A DNA stretch of 60,253 bases, taken from NCBI RefSeq assembly GCF_002860285.1, contig NZ_PGVF01000033.1:1-60253 (forward strand), written 5' to 3'. The notes beneath the pieces are model-generated. The model had not been told where the DNA came from. It saw only the letters and a list, made by a program, of their open reading frames with translations, and ran no database searches. Below are positions 50,258 through 59,533 of the stretch, piece by piece. The stretch is from Bacillus sp. M6-12 (GTDB lineage: Bacteria > Bacillota > Bacilli > Bacillales > DSM-1321). How positions within the stretch are numbered: the first letter of the stretch is position 1; each line of letters starts with the position of its first letter. The translations under genes and the position numbers were made by a program.

Positions 50258-50929
50258 CTGGAAATAATTATACACCCTGAGATTTGTGCAAAAGTGCCTG
50301 GGTTCAAATTAGGGGTTATTATTTATCGCGGAATAGAGATTGGAGAATCCCCGCAAATGCTTAAAGGCAGGCTCCAGCTTTTTCAGGAATCAATTTATTT
50401 TGATTTGCTTGATAAGGATCTGTATGATTTCCCTGGACTAAAGGAATGGCGTTCCGTATTTAAGGCCGCAGGAACTGATGCAGCCAGATACCGTCCCGCA
50501 GCAGAGGCCCTATATCGAAGAATCAAAAAACAGAATTACTTATCGCCCATTCATTCAGCGATTGACCTTAATAACTTTTTTTCACTCGAATATGAAGTAC
50601 CGATTGGTATCTATAATCTCGACGCAATTAAAGGAAATGTTGATATAAATATCGGAGAAGCAGGAGAAGAATATGAAGGAATCAACGGACGAGTCAATTC
50701 AATGCTGAATATGATTCACTCCGCTGATGAGGCTGGTCCCTTTGGCAGTCCCTTTGTTGATTCAAAGCGCACAATGGTGACAGAGTCTGTAAATAAAGCC
50801 CTTCAGCTTGTTTATCACAGACCTTCCACAAGAATTGAAAGCGCCGATAAAATGACCAGATCCTTGATGGAAATGTTTCTGCAAATCCATGGTGGACAAG
50901 GAGAATATCGCGTGGTTCATTGCGATTAG
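50258..50929 (+). CDS. B3/4 domain protein (PheT B3/B4-like, possible tRNA editing)
   Basis: This 223-residue protein matches the B3/B4 tRNA-binding domain of phenylalanyl-tRNA synthetase beta: PGFKLGVIIYRGI near the start, YRPAAEALYRRIKKQNYLSP, IDLNNFFSLEYEVPIGIYNL and a C-terminal QLVYHRPSTRIESA. Stand-alone versions may hydrolyse misacylated tRNA, but this is not shown. The TTG at 50243 is within the GGAGGTG ribosome site. The position seven bases past it is CTG (50258), so an unusual CTG start is likely. Confidence 0.85.
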   Translation: MEIIIHPEICAKVPGFKLGVIIYRGIEIGESPQMLKGRLQLFQESIYFDLLDKDLYDFPGLKEWRSVFKAAGTDAARYRPAAEALYRRIKKQNYLSPIHSAIDLNNFFSLEYEVPIGIYNLDAIKGNVDINIGEAGEEYEGINGRVNSMLNMIHSADEAGPFGSPFVDSKRTMVTESVNKALQLVYHRPSTRIESADKMTRSLMEMFLQIHGGQGEYRVVHCD

Positions 50930-50995
50930 CACCACAAACTCCCTAAAAGAGACAGGACAGGTTAATGCACACGTCCTCTGGGCTGGGTAAAGCAC

Positions 50996-51034
50996 AAAAA
51001 TGCAGTTCGGCTAATACCGGACTGCATTTTTCTA
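50996..51034. terminator. bidirectional terminator
   Basis: Perfect 11-bp stem AAAAATGCAGT / ACTGCATTTTT (50996-51006 with 51021-51031) between the convergent B3/4 and BmrA-like genes. Confidence 0.9.
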
Positions 51035-51036
51035 TC

Positions 51037-52782
51037 TTAATCCTCTCTCAGCTTAAGCTGCTGCCTTGCCAATTTTTGATAGAGTTCATGATGCTGAAGC
51101 AGACTTTCATGCGTTCCTTCTCCGCTGATTATTCCATTTTCAATAACCAGAATACGATCAGCTTCCACAACCGTTGAAAGGCGGTGGGCAATGATCAGTG
51201 TAGTCCGTCCAGCCATCAGATTCTTTACCGCACTTTGAACCAGCAATTCAGATTCACTGTCCAAATTGGATGTTGCTTCGTCCAGCAGCAGGATTTGCGG
51301 ATCCCGCAATATCGCCCTGGCTATCGCAATTCGCTGTCTTTGCCCGCCTGATAGCTTTACGCCCCTTTCCCCTACTTCTGTTTCAAATCCATTCGGAAGT
51401 TTCACTATGAATTCAAGTGCATTCGCTGATCTCGCAGCATCCTGCACTTCTACCAGGGTAACTTCTCTTGTAGATCCATAGCAGATATTTTCTTTAATAG
51501 TTCCAGACATAACCGGACTTTCCTGCGAAACATATCCAATTTGCCGTCTCCAGTATGATAATTCGATATCCTGAATGGAAACACCGCCGAGTTTAATGTC
51601 GCCAGAGGATGGTTTATAAAAACGCTTAATTAAGGAAAAAATCGTCGTTTTTCCGCCGCCGCTCGGCCCAACAAGAGCGACCGTTTTATTTGAAGGAACA
51701 GAAAAAGAAATGCCTTTTAAAATTTCCTTTCCTGAGGCATAACCAAATGAAACGTCCGAAAATGACAGATCCTGATTTGCAGGTGCTTCCTCATTCGCCT
51801 TATAGTTTTCAGCCTGAAGCCCAAGCAGATAATTGATTCGTTCCGTAGCTCCCATCGCCTTTTGGAATGCAGTAAAGAAGGAGGCAATTTGACTGAACGG
51901 CACCACAATCTGAAACATATAGATTATGATCGCCACCAGAGTGCCCGCAGTCAAATGGCCTGAAGCCACACGGACACCGCCATAGCCAATCAGCACGACT
52001 AGGATCACCATCATGATTGTTGTCATAAACGGAGAAACAATGGCCTGGATGCGCGCTTCCTTCAGTCCATATTGAAACAATTGATGAATTCCCTGCTTGC
52101 CTTTTTCCTGTTCAATATTTTCCCCGTTATAGGCCTTTACCAGCCTTATCTCGCTTAGAACTCTGCCAAGGTTGCCGCTCAAGGACGCCATCTCATCCTG
52201 TGTAAGCCTTGAAACCTTATACATTTTCCGTCCGAGCGGCATGATAATGAGCATAGACACAGGCACAATTGCCAGCATAATCATCGTCATTTTCCAATCA
52301 AGCATAATAAGTATCACTACCGAGCCGATGATGGAAATGATTCCGGATACAAATGTAACCAGATGGTTGGTAATCACCGTTTTTATCGTATTGGTATCCT
52401 GCGTTACCCGGCTCATCGTTTCCCCAGACTGGTTTTGGTCAAAAAAAGAAATGGGAAGCGTTAGAATATGACGCCAAAGATGTTCCCTTATTCCTGCTAC
52501 CATTCTTTCTCCGATGTATGTCAGCATATAGTAGGAAATACCACCAGAAACGGTTTGAAGGATAAATGTACCTGCAAGCAAAAAGATAATTCCTGCCTGT
52601 ATCCCGCCTTCTGATATTAGATCAACCAATTTTTTTGTAAAAAGAGGCACCACAAGCCCTGCACCTGTTTCAATCAAGCTAAGCAGAATAACAGCTGATA
52701 CAAGCAGTGCCGGCGGTTTTTCCAATTTTAAAAGAGATACAAATTCCCGCCATTGCTTTGTATCATTTTGTTTTTTTTGCAT
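51037..52782 (-). CDS. ABC exporter, membrane domain fused to ATPase (BmrA-like)
   Basis: This 581-residue half-transporter has six transmembrane segments in the first 320 residues and an ATPase domain with Walker A GPSGGGKTT, signature LSGGQRQRIAIARAI, Walker B ILLLDEATSNLD and an H-loop AHRLST. It is like B. subtilis BmrA (YvcC), a multidrug exporter acting as a homodimer. The AGGGAG site selects the ATG at 52782; an in-frame upstream extension has no ribosome site. It stands alone. Confidence 0.9.
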   Translation of the reverse strand: MQKKQNDTKQWREFVSLLKLEKPPALLVSAVILLSLIETGAGLVVPLFTKKLVDLISEGGIQAGIIFLLAGTFILQTVSGGISYYMLTYIGERMVAGIREHLWRHILTLPISFFDQNQSGETMSRVTQDTNTIKTVITNHLVTFVSGIISIIGSVVILIMLDWKMTMIMLAIVPVSMLIIMPLGRKMYKVSRLTQDEMASLSGNLGRVLSEIRLVKAYNGENIEQEKGKQGIHQLFQYGLKEARIQAIVSPFMTTIMMVILVVLIGYGGVRVASGHLTAGTLVAIIIYMFQIVVPFSQIASFFTAFQKAMGATERINYLLGLQAENYKANEEAPANQDLSFSDVSFGYASGKEILKGISFSVPSNKTVALVGPSGGGKTTIFSLIKRFYKPSSGDIKLGGVSIQDIELSYWRRQIGYVSQESPVMSGTIKENICYGSTREVTLVEVQDAARSANALEFIVKLPNGFETEVGERGVKLSGGQRQRIAIARAILRDPQILLLDEATSNLDSESELLVQSAVKNLMAGRTTLIIAHRLSTVVEADRILVIENGIISGEGTHESLLQHHELYQKLARQQLKLRED

Positions 52783-52859
52783 ATAACTCCCTGCCTTTTG
52801 GACATGCCGGATCACTATTTTCAAGCATATAATAACCTCAGGCATATGCTCAAAAAATC

Positions 52860-53175
52860 TCCAGCCTCTCCTAGTATATAATTATCCCCTGACGTTTTCC
52901 TTTGTTAGTAAAAGTGGTTCAAGTAAATACAAAATAAGAAGCAAATAATGGTTACACTAGCTGCCAACCAAAGCATACCTTAAATGACTATCAGTTGAAA
53001 GCGGGAGTAACCGCGAAATTTGCCCCATCAGAAAAGCCCAGGCGCCCTGACAAAAAGGACGTCGACTAAAGCTGTGACGCCGGCACGAGCTTGTCCTATG
53101 CTTCGGGGCTTTTTCCTATAGAAAAAAAGCTGCTGGGGGCTGGAGTTAGGTCCTCTGTACTTGTTATTTATTCAG
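52860..53175. other. intergenic region with a degenerate repeat
   Basis: The left edge holds the promoter area of the BmrA-like gene. A GC-richer segment at about 53035-53150 (including GACGTCGACTAAAGCTGTGA and GGCTGGAGTTAGG) partly resembles the reverse complement of the element at 34830-35145. No gene is seen. Confidence 0.4.
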
Positions 53176-53201
53176 CAAAAAAAGCCGTTTAAAAACGGCT
53201 C
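53176..53201 (-). terminator. terminator of the nucleotidyltransferase gene
   Basis: Minus-strand stem AGCCGTTT/AAACGGCT with a short loop followed by seven T. Confidence 0.8.
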
Positions 53202-53263
53202 CTTAGTAATATTGGATCAAGAAACAACGGTCTCTCGATACGATTTCTTTGAAAATAGTCAAG

Positions 53264-53740
53264 TTAAGCATCCCAGGGAATCACTTTAAGCACGGGCCAA
53301 TTTTTCAGCCATTTTGCTGTCTTGTTGTTATATATCGCCTTTGTAATTTGGGTTTTATTAGGTCTTACGATCATCCCAAACAAATCGTTCAGCCCATAAG
53401 GGGCATACACCTTAAATTCTCCGGTTTCCTTTTGACGGATACCAAGTGATGAAGCAGTCGTCGGCCATGTATTAATTGCATCCCCCAAAGAAGTATAGGG
53501 CCGAATTTTAAAACCAAACTTTTCTTCGTACCACATATGCACCCTCGCTTCATTCTTCACATCTATCTTAAATGGAAGATCTTGAAGCAAGGAACTGATG
53601 TGTTTTTCGATCTGCCGCTCACTCTCCAGACTAAGATCCACCGAATCAAAATAAATGATATCAATATCTGTGATTCCATGCTTTAGGTCAAAGTTTAATA
53701 GATAGTTCCAAACCGTCTGCACAAGGCAGCCTGCCCCCAC
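53264..53740 (-). CDS. nucleotidyltransferase family protein (DUF925), N terminus lacking a standard start
   Basis: This protein belongs to the nucleotidyltransferase-like DUF925 family: VGAGCLVQTVWNYLL, DIDIIYFDSVDLSLESERQI, ARVHMWYEEKFGFKIRPYTS, and TASSLGIRQKETGEFKVYAP. The GTG used as start here sits in the middle of a family motif (YYVGAGCLV). In the same frame, family-like residues EDFRKSDYLPLIFKISQREL continue upstream to a TAA with no ATG, GTG or TTG, only an ATT near 53815. The gene is therefore 5' truncated or uses a rare start. Confidence 0.7.
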   Translation of the reverse strand: MGAGCLVQTVWNYLLNFDLKHGITDIDIIYFDSVDLSLESERQIEKHISSLLQDLPFKIDVKNEARVHMWYEEKFGFKIRPYTSLGDAINTWPTTASSLGIRQKETGEFKVYAPYGLNDLFGMIVRPNKTQITKAIYNNKTAKWLKNWPVLKVIPWDA

Positions 53741-53778
53741 ATAATACTCACCTAATTCTCTTTGTGAGATTTTGAAGA

Positions 53779-53895
53779 TTAGAGGAAGGTAGTCGCTTTT
53801 TCTAAAATCCTCAATAAAAGTTTAACTTGATATCCTAAATCCTGATTATAGCCTGGTGTTTCATCATAGTTTATTTGTTCCACAGTAACCCCCAT
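53779..53895 (-). CDS. short frame of unknown origin, possible gene fragment
   Basis: A 38-codon frame reads MGVTVEQINYDETPGYNQDL followed by GYQVKLLLRILEKATTFL. It stays open upstream as SYESSFKTIRQ without a start. It overlaps the start region of the nucleotidyltransferase gene in another frame. Amino-acid composition looks protein-like, suggesting the tail of a lost gene, but I cannot identify it. Confidence 0.2.
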   Translation of the reverse strand: MGVTVEQINYDETPGYNQDLGYQVKLLLRILEKATTFL

Positions 53896-53927
53896 CTGCC
53901 GGATCGTCTTAAAGCTAGATTCATAAC

Positions 53928-54920
53928 TTAATTGCTTACACCATGAGAAACATCCAGCAGGATTTTCCCGGTACTCTCCCTGCTCTCTACAAACCGATTA
54001 GCCTGTTCCGCTTCAGCAAGGGGAAAAATTCTTCCGATTTGAAGGTTAATTTGCCCTTTTTCCAGAAACGGAAGTGCCCGCTCAGCGATTTGACTAACCT
54101 GATGAGGCCTATGCTTTCTAGTAGTCCCGAAACTGAAACCAAGCACAGCTCGTGAACTGTTATGTAATTCGCTAGTGTTAAATTCACCAGCCACTCCAGA
54201 AGCATTTCCGAAATTCACCATACGGCCGAATTTCGCAAGACACTTTAAGCTTCCCGCCGCTACATCTCCTGCAATGGAGTCAAGAATTACATCCACACCG
54301 TTTCCGCCTGTCAGCTCATTTACTTTTTGGATAAAATCTTCACTCTCTCGGACAATCACGTCATCGGCCCCTGCATTAATGGCTGCTGCAACTTTGGCTT
54401 CACTGCCAACTGTTCCGATTACCTTTCTCGCACCTAACAGCTTAGCAAGCTGAATTGCAGTCGTGCCAATCCCGCCGGATGCAGCGTGAACAAGAACGGT
54501 TTCGCCTTTTTCAATCCTTGCAACATCCGCCAGCAACTTATAAGAAGTAAATAATACAATCGGGCAGGCAGCTGCTGTATGAAAATCAACTCCATTCGGA
54601 ATAGGAAATGTCATATATTCTTCTGCAGCAGCAAACTCAGCATAGGAACCGCTCTTTGGAAAAGCAATAACCCGCTGGCCTGCTTTTAAATGAACCACAT
54701 CTTTCCCGACTTCTTCAACAACACCGGCACAATCCAATCCGGGGATGAAGGGAAATTTCCCTTCCCCTTTGTTCCCGTATCTTGTTTTAATATCAGCATA
54801 ATTAACGCTCGTTGCAACAACACGAATCAGTACCTGTGTTGATGAAATGGACGGCTTATCCATATCCATATATTGCATAACTTCTGGGCCGCCGAACTTT
54901 GGTACAACGATTGCTTTCAT
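53928..54920 (-). CDS. zinc-independent NADPH:quinone oxidoreductase family protein
   Basis: This 330-residue medium-chain reductase begins MKAIVVPKFGGPEVMQY, followed by PGLDCAGVVEEVGKDV, the NADPH motif HAASGGIGTTAIQLAKLLGA and VDVILDSIAGDVAAGSLKCL. The zinc-binding residues of alcohol dehydrogenases are absent, as expected for quinone oxidoreductases. It follows the tautomerase gene directly and an HxlR-type regulator lies further upstream; this grouping is common in redox or quinone responses. Confidence 0.9.
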   Translation of the reverse strand: MKAIVVPKFGGPEVMQYMDMDKPSISSTQVLIRVVATSVNYADIKTRYGNKGEGKFPFIPGLDCAGVVEEVGKDVVHLKAGQRVIAFPKSGSYAEFAAAEEYMTFPIPNGVDFHTAAACPIVLFTSYKLLADVARIEKGETVLVHAASGGIGTTAIQLAKLLGARKVIGTVGSEAKVAAAINAGADDVIVRESEDFIQKVNELTGGNGVDVILDSIAGDVAAGSLKCLAKFGRMVNFGNASGVAGEFNTSELHNSSRAVLGFSFGTTRKHRPHQVSQIAERALPFLEKGQINLQIGRIFPLAEAEQANRFVESRESTGKILLDVSHGVSN

Positions 54921-55124
54921 CTATTGGCCCCGCTCCCGTCGAACCGTTACTCTTTCCCCGCCGATTCCCCAATTATCGGTATCTACCTCATCGATTACAA
55001 CCACGGTAGTTGCAGGGTTTTTCCCTAAAACATCTTTTAATAAATTGGTAACTCCCTCAATTAACAATTCTTTTTGCTCCACTGTAGCTCCTTCTCGAGT
55101 GATCTTAATATTTACATATGGCAT
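54921..55124 (-). CDS. 4-oxalocrotonate tautomerase family protein
   Basis: This 67-residue protein begins Met-Pro (MPYVNIKITREGATVEQK), so after removal of Met the catalytic Pro1 is exposed. Arg residues near the C terminus (ERVTVRRERGQ) are also typical. It is slightly longer than the usual 60-63 residues. It overlaps the end of the broken MFS gene and is immediately before the quinone oxidoreductase gene. Confidence 0.88.
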   Translation of the reverse strand: MPYVNIKITREGATVEQKELLIEGVTNLLKDVLGKNPATTVVVIDEVDTDNWGIGGERVTVRRERGQ

Positions 55125-56201
55125 TGTACATCTTCCCTTCTATTTGTTTTATAGAATTTTATCCATTGTCCGATGCAAAGAAGTAAAACTGCCGCTAACA
55201 GGACCGCTGCGGAAAAATATAAGGAGGTGGTGTAATCTCCAGCAAGTGATACCAAGAAACCGGCAATGGACGGACCCAATATTTGTCCGACACCATATAC
55301 TCCTGTTAAAAGTCCAATTACTCTGCTGCTATTGTTAGGCTGAATCATCCGTGCATAGGTTGTAGTCATTGCGGTGATCCCCATAAATGTGGCCCCAAAT
55401 AATAAAGCTCCCAGAAAACCTCCAGCCATATTAGGGGAAAATACGGGCAAAAGTACCCCGACAGCCTGAACACCAATTCCCAGACAGATGGACAAAATAA
55501 AACCAAACCTCTTGGCTATAGTTACCCAGATAAAGGTCGAGGGAATAGCGGCTAAACCTACAAAAACCCAGCTTAACGAAGACAAAGAACGTGAATCCGG
55601 CAATTCCGTTGAATATGTCTACCAGAAATGTGCCGCTAATAATATAACCTAAACCTTCAAGGCCATAAGCCAGTACAAGCCATGGCAGGATGTCATTTTT
55701 CTCATCCCTATCTACCGTTTCATTCTGCTTATTGTCATTTGTTTCAGGCACCACTTTCAGCCAGGCAGAAACGAGAAAGCCGAGAAGAACTGAAAGTCCG
55801 GCCAAAAATAGCCAAGCTCCTTTCCATCCAAAATAAGTATTCGATAACGGGACGGAAATTCCTGTTATGAAAATTCCTATTCCTACCCCGCTATAAAAAA
55901 ATCCAGACGAGCTTGTAAGTCCCCTTTTTGCGAGAGCGTCTAAAACAAAGCTTGAACAAAGGACAAAAATCAATCCGCTGGAAATCCCTGAAATAAACCG
56001 GAGAATTAGCCAAATTACATAATTATCTGTTACTCCCATAGCTGCAATCGAAATAATATTAGCGAATAATATCCGAATTAAAATTTTCGGGTGGCCCTTA
56101 TGATTAATTCTTCTGGCACAGAAAGCTCCAACAAGATAGCCCAGAAAATTACATGAAGCAAGATAACCGGCAGCAGCCTCTGAAAAGCCTGCTGAATTCA
56201 A
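55112..56201 (-). pseudogene. YbfB/YjiJ-type MFS transporter, frameshifted and N-terminally truncated
   Basis: The first frame (from 56201) covers AAAGYLASCNFLGYLVGAFC through GYIISGTFLVDIFN. The second frame continues from PDSRSLSSLSWVFVGLAAIP to the end at 55112. One base too many in the CGG near 55605-55608 separates them: removing it gives VDIFNELPDSRSLS. In addition, the first transmembrane segment (about 35-40 residues) is missing. Upstream there is a GGGGTGAAG site and an ATG in another frame (MDKMHLKI). The transporter is probably inactive. Confidence 0.8.
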
Positions 56202-56432
56202 TTTTAAGGTGCATTTTATCCATTTTTCTCTCTCTTCACCCCTTTTCCTTTTTATACCTTTATTGTAAATGAAAAATGACTTCTCTTGATGAAAGCAGTT
56301 ATTATTTTTGATTTATTCTATAAGAGGAAAGGAAGAAACAAATGCCGGGCTGGCTCCGCAGGTTTTTCGGACAGTAGCGATACAGGTTAATCACAAAAGC
56401 TAAGTACTTAAATTAGCTACAAACACTTTTTA

Positions 56433-56459
56433 TAAAAAAAAGACCATCAAACGATGATC
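56433..56459 (-). terminator. terminator of the HxlR-type regulator gene
   Basis: Stem GATCATC/GATGGTC (one G-T pair) with a four-base loop followed by eight T on the minus strand. Confidence 0.7.
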
Positions 56460-56485
56460 ATCGGCCTAATATACGAGTTTTTCCG

Positions 56486-56824
56486 TCATTTCCCATCCCA
56501 TTCTTGAGCCCAAAGCGTTATGGAATCAATTACTTTCTCTAAAGCCATTCCTTTTTCAGTAAGCACGTACTCTATTCTTACCGGAGTTTCCGAATAAACG
56601 ACCCTTTTTACAATTTTATGTTCCTCTAATTCCTTCAGTCTTTCGGATAATAGTCTGCCGCTGATGGGTAGTGAAGAAGAAATCTCAGTGAATCTCTTCT
56701 TTCCTGCCAGCAATTGAGTAACAACCAATCCGACCCATCTTTTACTCAATAATTCCATTGCTGCTTCGAATTTAGGGCATAACTCCGATTTCGGGCAAGG
56801 TAAATTCTCTTCTTTATCAGCCAA
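56486..56824 (-). CDS. HxlR family transcriptional regulator
   Basis: This 112-residue winged-helix protein has CPKFEAAMELLSKRWVGLVV with the conserved early Cys, FTEISSSLPISGRLLSERLK and LEEHKIVKRVVYSETPVRIE. Two further cysteines (CPKSELCPK) near the start could be redox-sensing. It starts at TTG with GAGGTGA seven bases upstream. It lies upstream of the broken MFS, tautomerase and quinone oxidoreductase genes and may regulate them. Confidence 0.88.
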   Translation of the reverse strand: MADKEENLPCPKSELCPKFEAAMELLSKRWVGLVVTQLLAGKKRFTEISSSLPISGRLLSERLKELEEHKIVKRVVYSETPVRIEYVLTEKGMALEKVIDSITLWAQEWDGK

Positions 56825-57113
56825 AATAACGTCACCTCTTTTTTGGCTTTATTATTATACATTTAGTTATTTTTAATAACCGCTGAAATAAGTATAAATA
56901 TTTATTCCTGTATTTTCAATTTTTCACACATTCCTAAATGCTTTCTTCTGCAGGCAAACTTTGAACCTGGATTTTTCTCCGAACACTTCTCAACATTTTA
57001 TAGAAGAGAATTTGATTAGGGCTTATGAAGAAAAATGCCAGAAAAAATAGAAAATCCACAGTGTCCAGGACTGTGGCATGCTAATTTTATTGAACAGCCC
57101 TTAAAAAGGGCAT
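56825..57113. other. intergenic region upstream of the HxlR-type regulator
   Basis: AT-rich with no recognised gene. It includes the promoter of the regulator, and a short CCACAGTGTCCAGGACTGTGG inverted repeat (about 57056-57076) of unknown role. Confidence 0.4.
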
Positions 57114-57159
57114 TAAAAAACGCAATGCTTCGTTCTCTTGTGTAACGAAACACTGCGTT
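57114..57159 (-). terminator. terminator of the tRNA-Gly(TCC) gene
   Basis: Minus-strand 16-bp stem AACGCAGTGTTTCGTT with AACGAAGCATTGCGTT (two wobble pairs) followed by T run. Confidence 0.9.
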
Positions 57160-57169
57160 GGCTTATGTA

Positions 57170-57243
57170 TGGAGCGGGTGATGAGAATCGAACTCACGAC
57201 ATCAGCTTGGAAGGCTGAGGTTTTACCATTAAACTACACCCGC
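57170..57243 (-). tRNA. tRNA-Gly(TCC)
   Basis: Cloverleaf with GCGGGTG acceptor, TCAGC-CTTCCAA-GCTGA anticodon arm (anticodon TCC), GTTCGATT T loop and encoded CCA. It stands alone with its own terminator. Confidence 0.96.
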
Positions 57244-57658
57244 ATGTTGTTTTGTTGAACTTTGTCGAAACTTGTTTGTTTTCGTTGATAAATAATATTA
57301 TAGTCCCTTTTATGCATACTTGCAAGCATTTTTATTAAACTTTTTAAGATACTTTATACCCGGATTTTTATGGAATTAAACCCAACTTCAATAGTTTTTT
57401 TAAATGTCCGATTTACAGCTCACGTTTTCTGATTTAGCATTTGAAGGCAAAGCATTATGTTTGCATTTGCCTTCATTCTTTTACATTGCCTTACTTTTGC
57501 AGTAATCTTCGGACGTCGATCAAATAATTTAAAACTTCGATTGTAAAAATAGCTGTTTCAGACGCTGTAATGATTATTCATCAACTGAAATATGATGGGA
57601 CAGCTGTAAGATGCAGTAAAAAAGCACCCATATATTTTCTAGCCATTCAATTCTTATT
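57244..57658. other. intergenic region with no recognised feature
   Basis: This 415-base AT-rich interval lies between the tRNA-Gly gene and the epimerase stop. I see no gene, repeat or clear terminator in it. It must carry the tRNA promoter. Confidence 0.4.
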
Positions 57659-58642
57659 TTATACATTTAGTTTGCCTAGAATATCAATTTCCTTCTGGGC
57701 ATCCAACCCCGCCTCTCTTTTTCCAAGTGGACGCTTTTTGCTCCACTCCCAGGTATCAATGAATGTCTCCTTTATTGGCCTTGTCTTAAGGCCATAATTA
57801 AGCGCTTTGTCAGTATTAACAGTGAAATATCCAGGTGTTTTCCAGGATTTTGGTATCCAGAATGGCAGTTCTATAAAAGATTGCACTTTTCCATCCAAAA
57901 AGTTATCACTGGCCCAATGCAGTTTTGCATCGCTCCTCAATCCTTCTATTCCTGCCCTTAACATCTCTTCGAAACTGTAGGAGTTTTTCGGGCAAGTGGC
58001 ATTAAAAGTGCCAGTTGCTCCTTGTTCCAATAAAGCTATTATCCAATCTGCCATATCTCTTGCGTCTATTAGCTGGAGAGGAGACTGCTGCTCTCCAGGA
58101 GCGAGTATATCTCCACCGCGCGCCACTCGATCTACCCAATAGGTAAATCTGTCACTATAATCGTACGGTCCTACAATAAACCCTGGGCGTACGATAACAT
58201 TTCTGCCCGGGAATACTTCCTTTACTGCTTCTTCACACAGCACTTTAAGCGGACCATAATTGTCGGGTGTTCTTTCCTCTGGAAGTTCATATTCTGATAC
58301 AGAAACAGGAGAATTTTCATCTATATCCTCCTTTGAGAAATCTGAATAAACAGAGATCGTGGAAATAAAGACATAGGTTTTTACAGCCTCTTTTAATACT
58401 TCTGCAGATTGTCTGACTACTCTTGGAAAGTAACCACAAGAGTCAATCACGGCATCCCATTTTCGTCCGCTTAAAACGCTTAAATCTCCGTCACGGTCCC
58501 CATAAAGCCTCTCTACTCCAGGGAAGGTATCCGTATTAGACTGACCACGATTGAACATCGTCACCTTATGGTTATTTTTAACTGCAGCATCCACAATATG
58601 CCTGCCAACAAAATTGGTCCCGCCAATTACTAAGATCTTCAC
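57659..58642 (-). CDS. NAD-dependent epimerase/dehydratase family protein
   Basis: This extended SDR (327 residues) begins KILVIGGTNFVGRHIVDAAV with the cofactor motif GGTNFVGRH, followed by VFISTISVYSDFS and the late Tyr-Gly-Pro-Leu-Lys-like NYGPLKVLCEEAV (Tyr and Lys of the active site), and RPGFIVGPYDYSDRFTYWV. The substrate is unknown. It starts at GTG and overlaps the stop of the upstream regulator gene by one base, so the two are coupled. Confidence 0.85.
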   Translation of the reverse strand: MKILVIGGTNFVGRHIVDAAVKNNHKVTMFNRGQSNTDTFPGVERLYGDRDGDLSVLSGRKWDAVIDSCGYFPRVVRQSAEVLKEAVKTYVFISTISVYSDFSKEDIDENSPVSVSEYELPEERTPDNYGPLKVLCEEAVKEVFPGRNVIVRPGFIVGPYDYSDRFTYWVDRVARGGDILAPGEQQSPLQLIDARDMADWIIALLEQGATGTFNATCPKNSYSFEEMLRAGIEGLRSDAKLHWASDNFLDGKVQSFIELPFWIPKSWKTPGYFTVNTDKALNYGLKTRPIKETFIDTWEWSKKRPLGKREAGLDAQKEIDILGKLNV

Positions 58643-59226
58643 TAATTTTCCTCCGTCCCTTTCTCAATTGGAAACGCCATCAGATTAAAATGGTGAAAAA
58701 TCGCTTCCTTACTTTGAGAATTTTCTTTATTATATTCTTGCAGCATTTCCCATATTTCGTTGTACTTCCTTTTGATTTCTAAATACTGTCCGCCTGTTAA
58801 TTTTGACGTGATAAAAAACTGTTTAAGATTTTTTAGATCCCTAATAGCTTCTGAATCCGCTTTCTTTAAAATCGTTTTTGTTTTATCCAACGACCCCATC
58901 ATATTTTCCCTAACGCTTTCAGAAAGTTGACTTTCCATATCTCCATATAAGGGTAAAAGATTCTCAAACGAAATTTCCTTCGCAACTGGCCTGAAAAACT
59001 TTTGGACAATCCCATTCTTTATTACTGTCTTTTCCACCACTACAATATTTGCCTTTTCCAGCTCCGATAAATGATAATGAACCTTTTGTGCAGAAAGTCC
59101 TATCAATTCGGCAATCATCGTCCCTGTTTTTGCTTCTTCCTGGATTTCCCACAAAATTTTGCTTCTTATAGGCTCAGTCATAATCTTCAGCTGTTCTAAT
59201 GATGTTAAACAATACTTTTCAAGCAC
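58642..59226 (-). CDS. ArsR-like winged helix-turn-helix regulator
   Basis: This 194-residue protein has an N-terminal ArsR/GntR-like winged helix: LEQLKIMTEPIRSKILWEIQ, GTMIAELIGLSAQKVHYHLS and ELEKANIVVVEKTVIKNG, followed by a helical domain of unknown ligand. The GTG start follows AAAGGGG. It is coupled to the epimerase and is likely its regulator. Confidence 0.85.
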   Translation of the reverse strand: MLEKYCLTSLEQLKIMTEPIRSKILWEIQEEAKTGTMIAELIGLSAQKVHYHLSELEKANIVVVEKTVIKNGIVQKFFRPVAKEISFENLLPLYGDMESQLSESVRENMMGSLDKTKTILKKADSEAIRDLKNLKQFFITSKLTGGQYLEIKRKYNEIWEMLQEYNKENSQSKEAIFHHFNLMAFPIEKGTEEN

Positions 59227-59380
59227 AGAAAGACCCCTTTCATATTTTATGAAAATAATAATACGTTCAGTTTATTTTTAAATTTTTGAAAGCAAAAGTC
59301 AATAGATAAGTTGGAAGGATTTTCAAAGGCATAGAAAAATCCACGTCCCTTATTTAAAAGAAGAGATGGATAGAGAGCGA

Positions 59381-59432
59381 AAAAAAAACAAAAAAGCCCT
59401 TGCCTGATTAAATCGAGCAAGAGCTTTTTGTT
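59381..59432 (-). terminator. terminator of the tRNA array
   Basis: Stem AAAAAGCTCTTGC / GCAAGGGCTTTTT on the minus strand with a T-rich tail, about 15 bases after tRNA-Leu. Confidence 0.9.
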
Positions 59433-59445
59433 TTCGACCTTATGA

Positions 59446-59527
59446 TACCGGTGGCCGGGGTCGAACCGGCACTCCGTGAGGAACACGATTTTGAGTCGTG
59501 CGCGTCTGCCAATTCCGCCACACCGGC
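59446..59527 (-). tRNA. tRNA-Leu(CAA)
   Basis: GCCGGTG acceptor, CACGA-CTCAAAA-TCGTG anticodon arm (anticodon CAA), long variable arm, and discriminator A. The genomic sequence after it is TCA, so CCA is not encoded. It is the last gene of the array. Confidence 0.95.
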
Positions 59528-59533
59528 ATTTTA

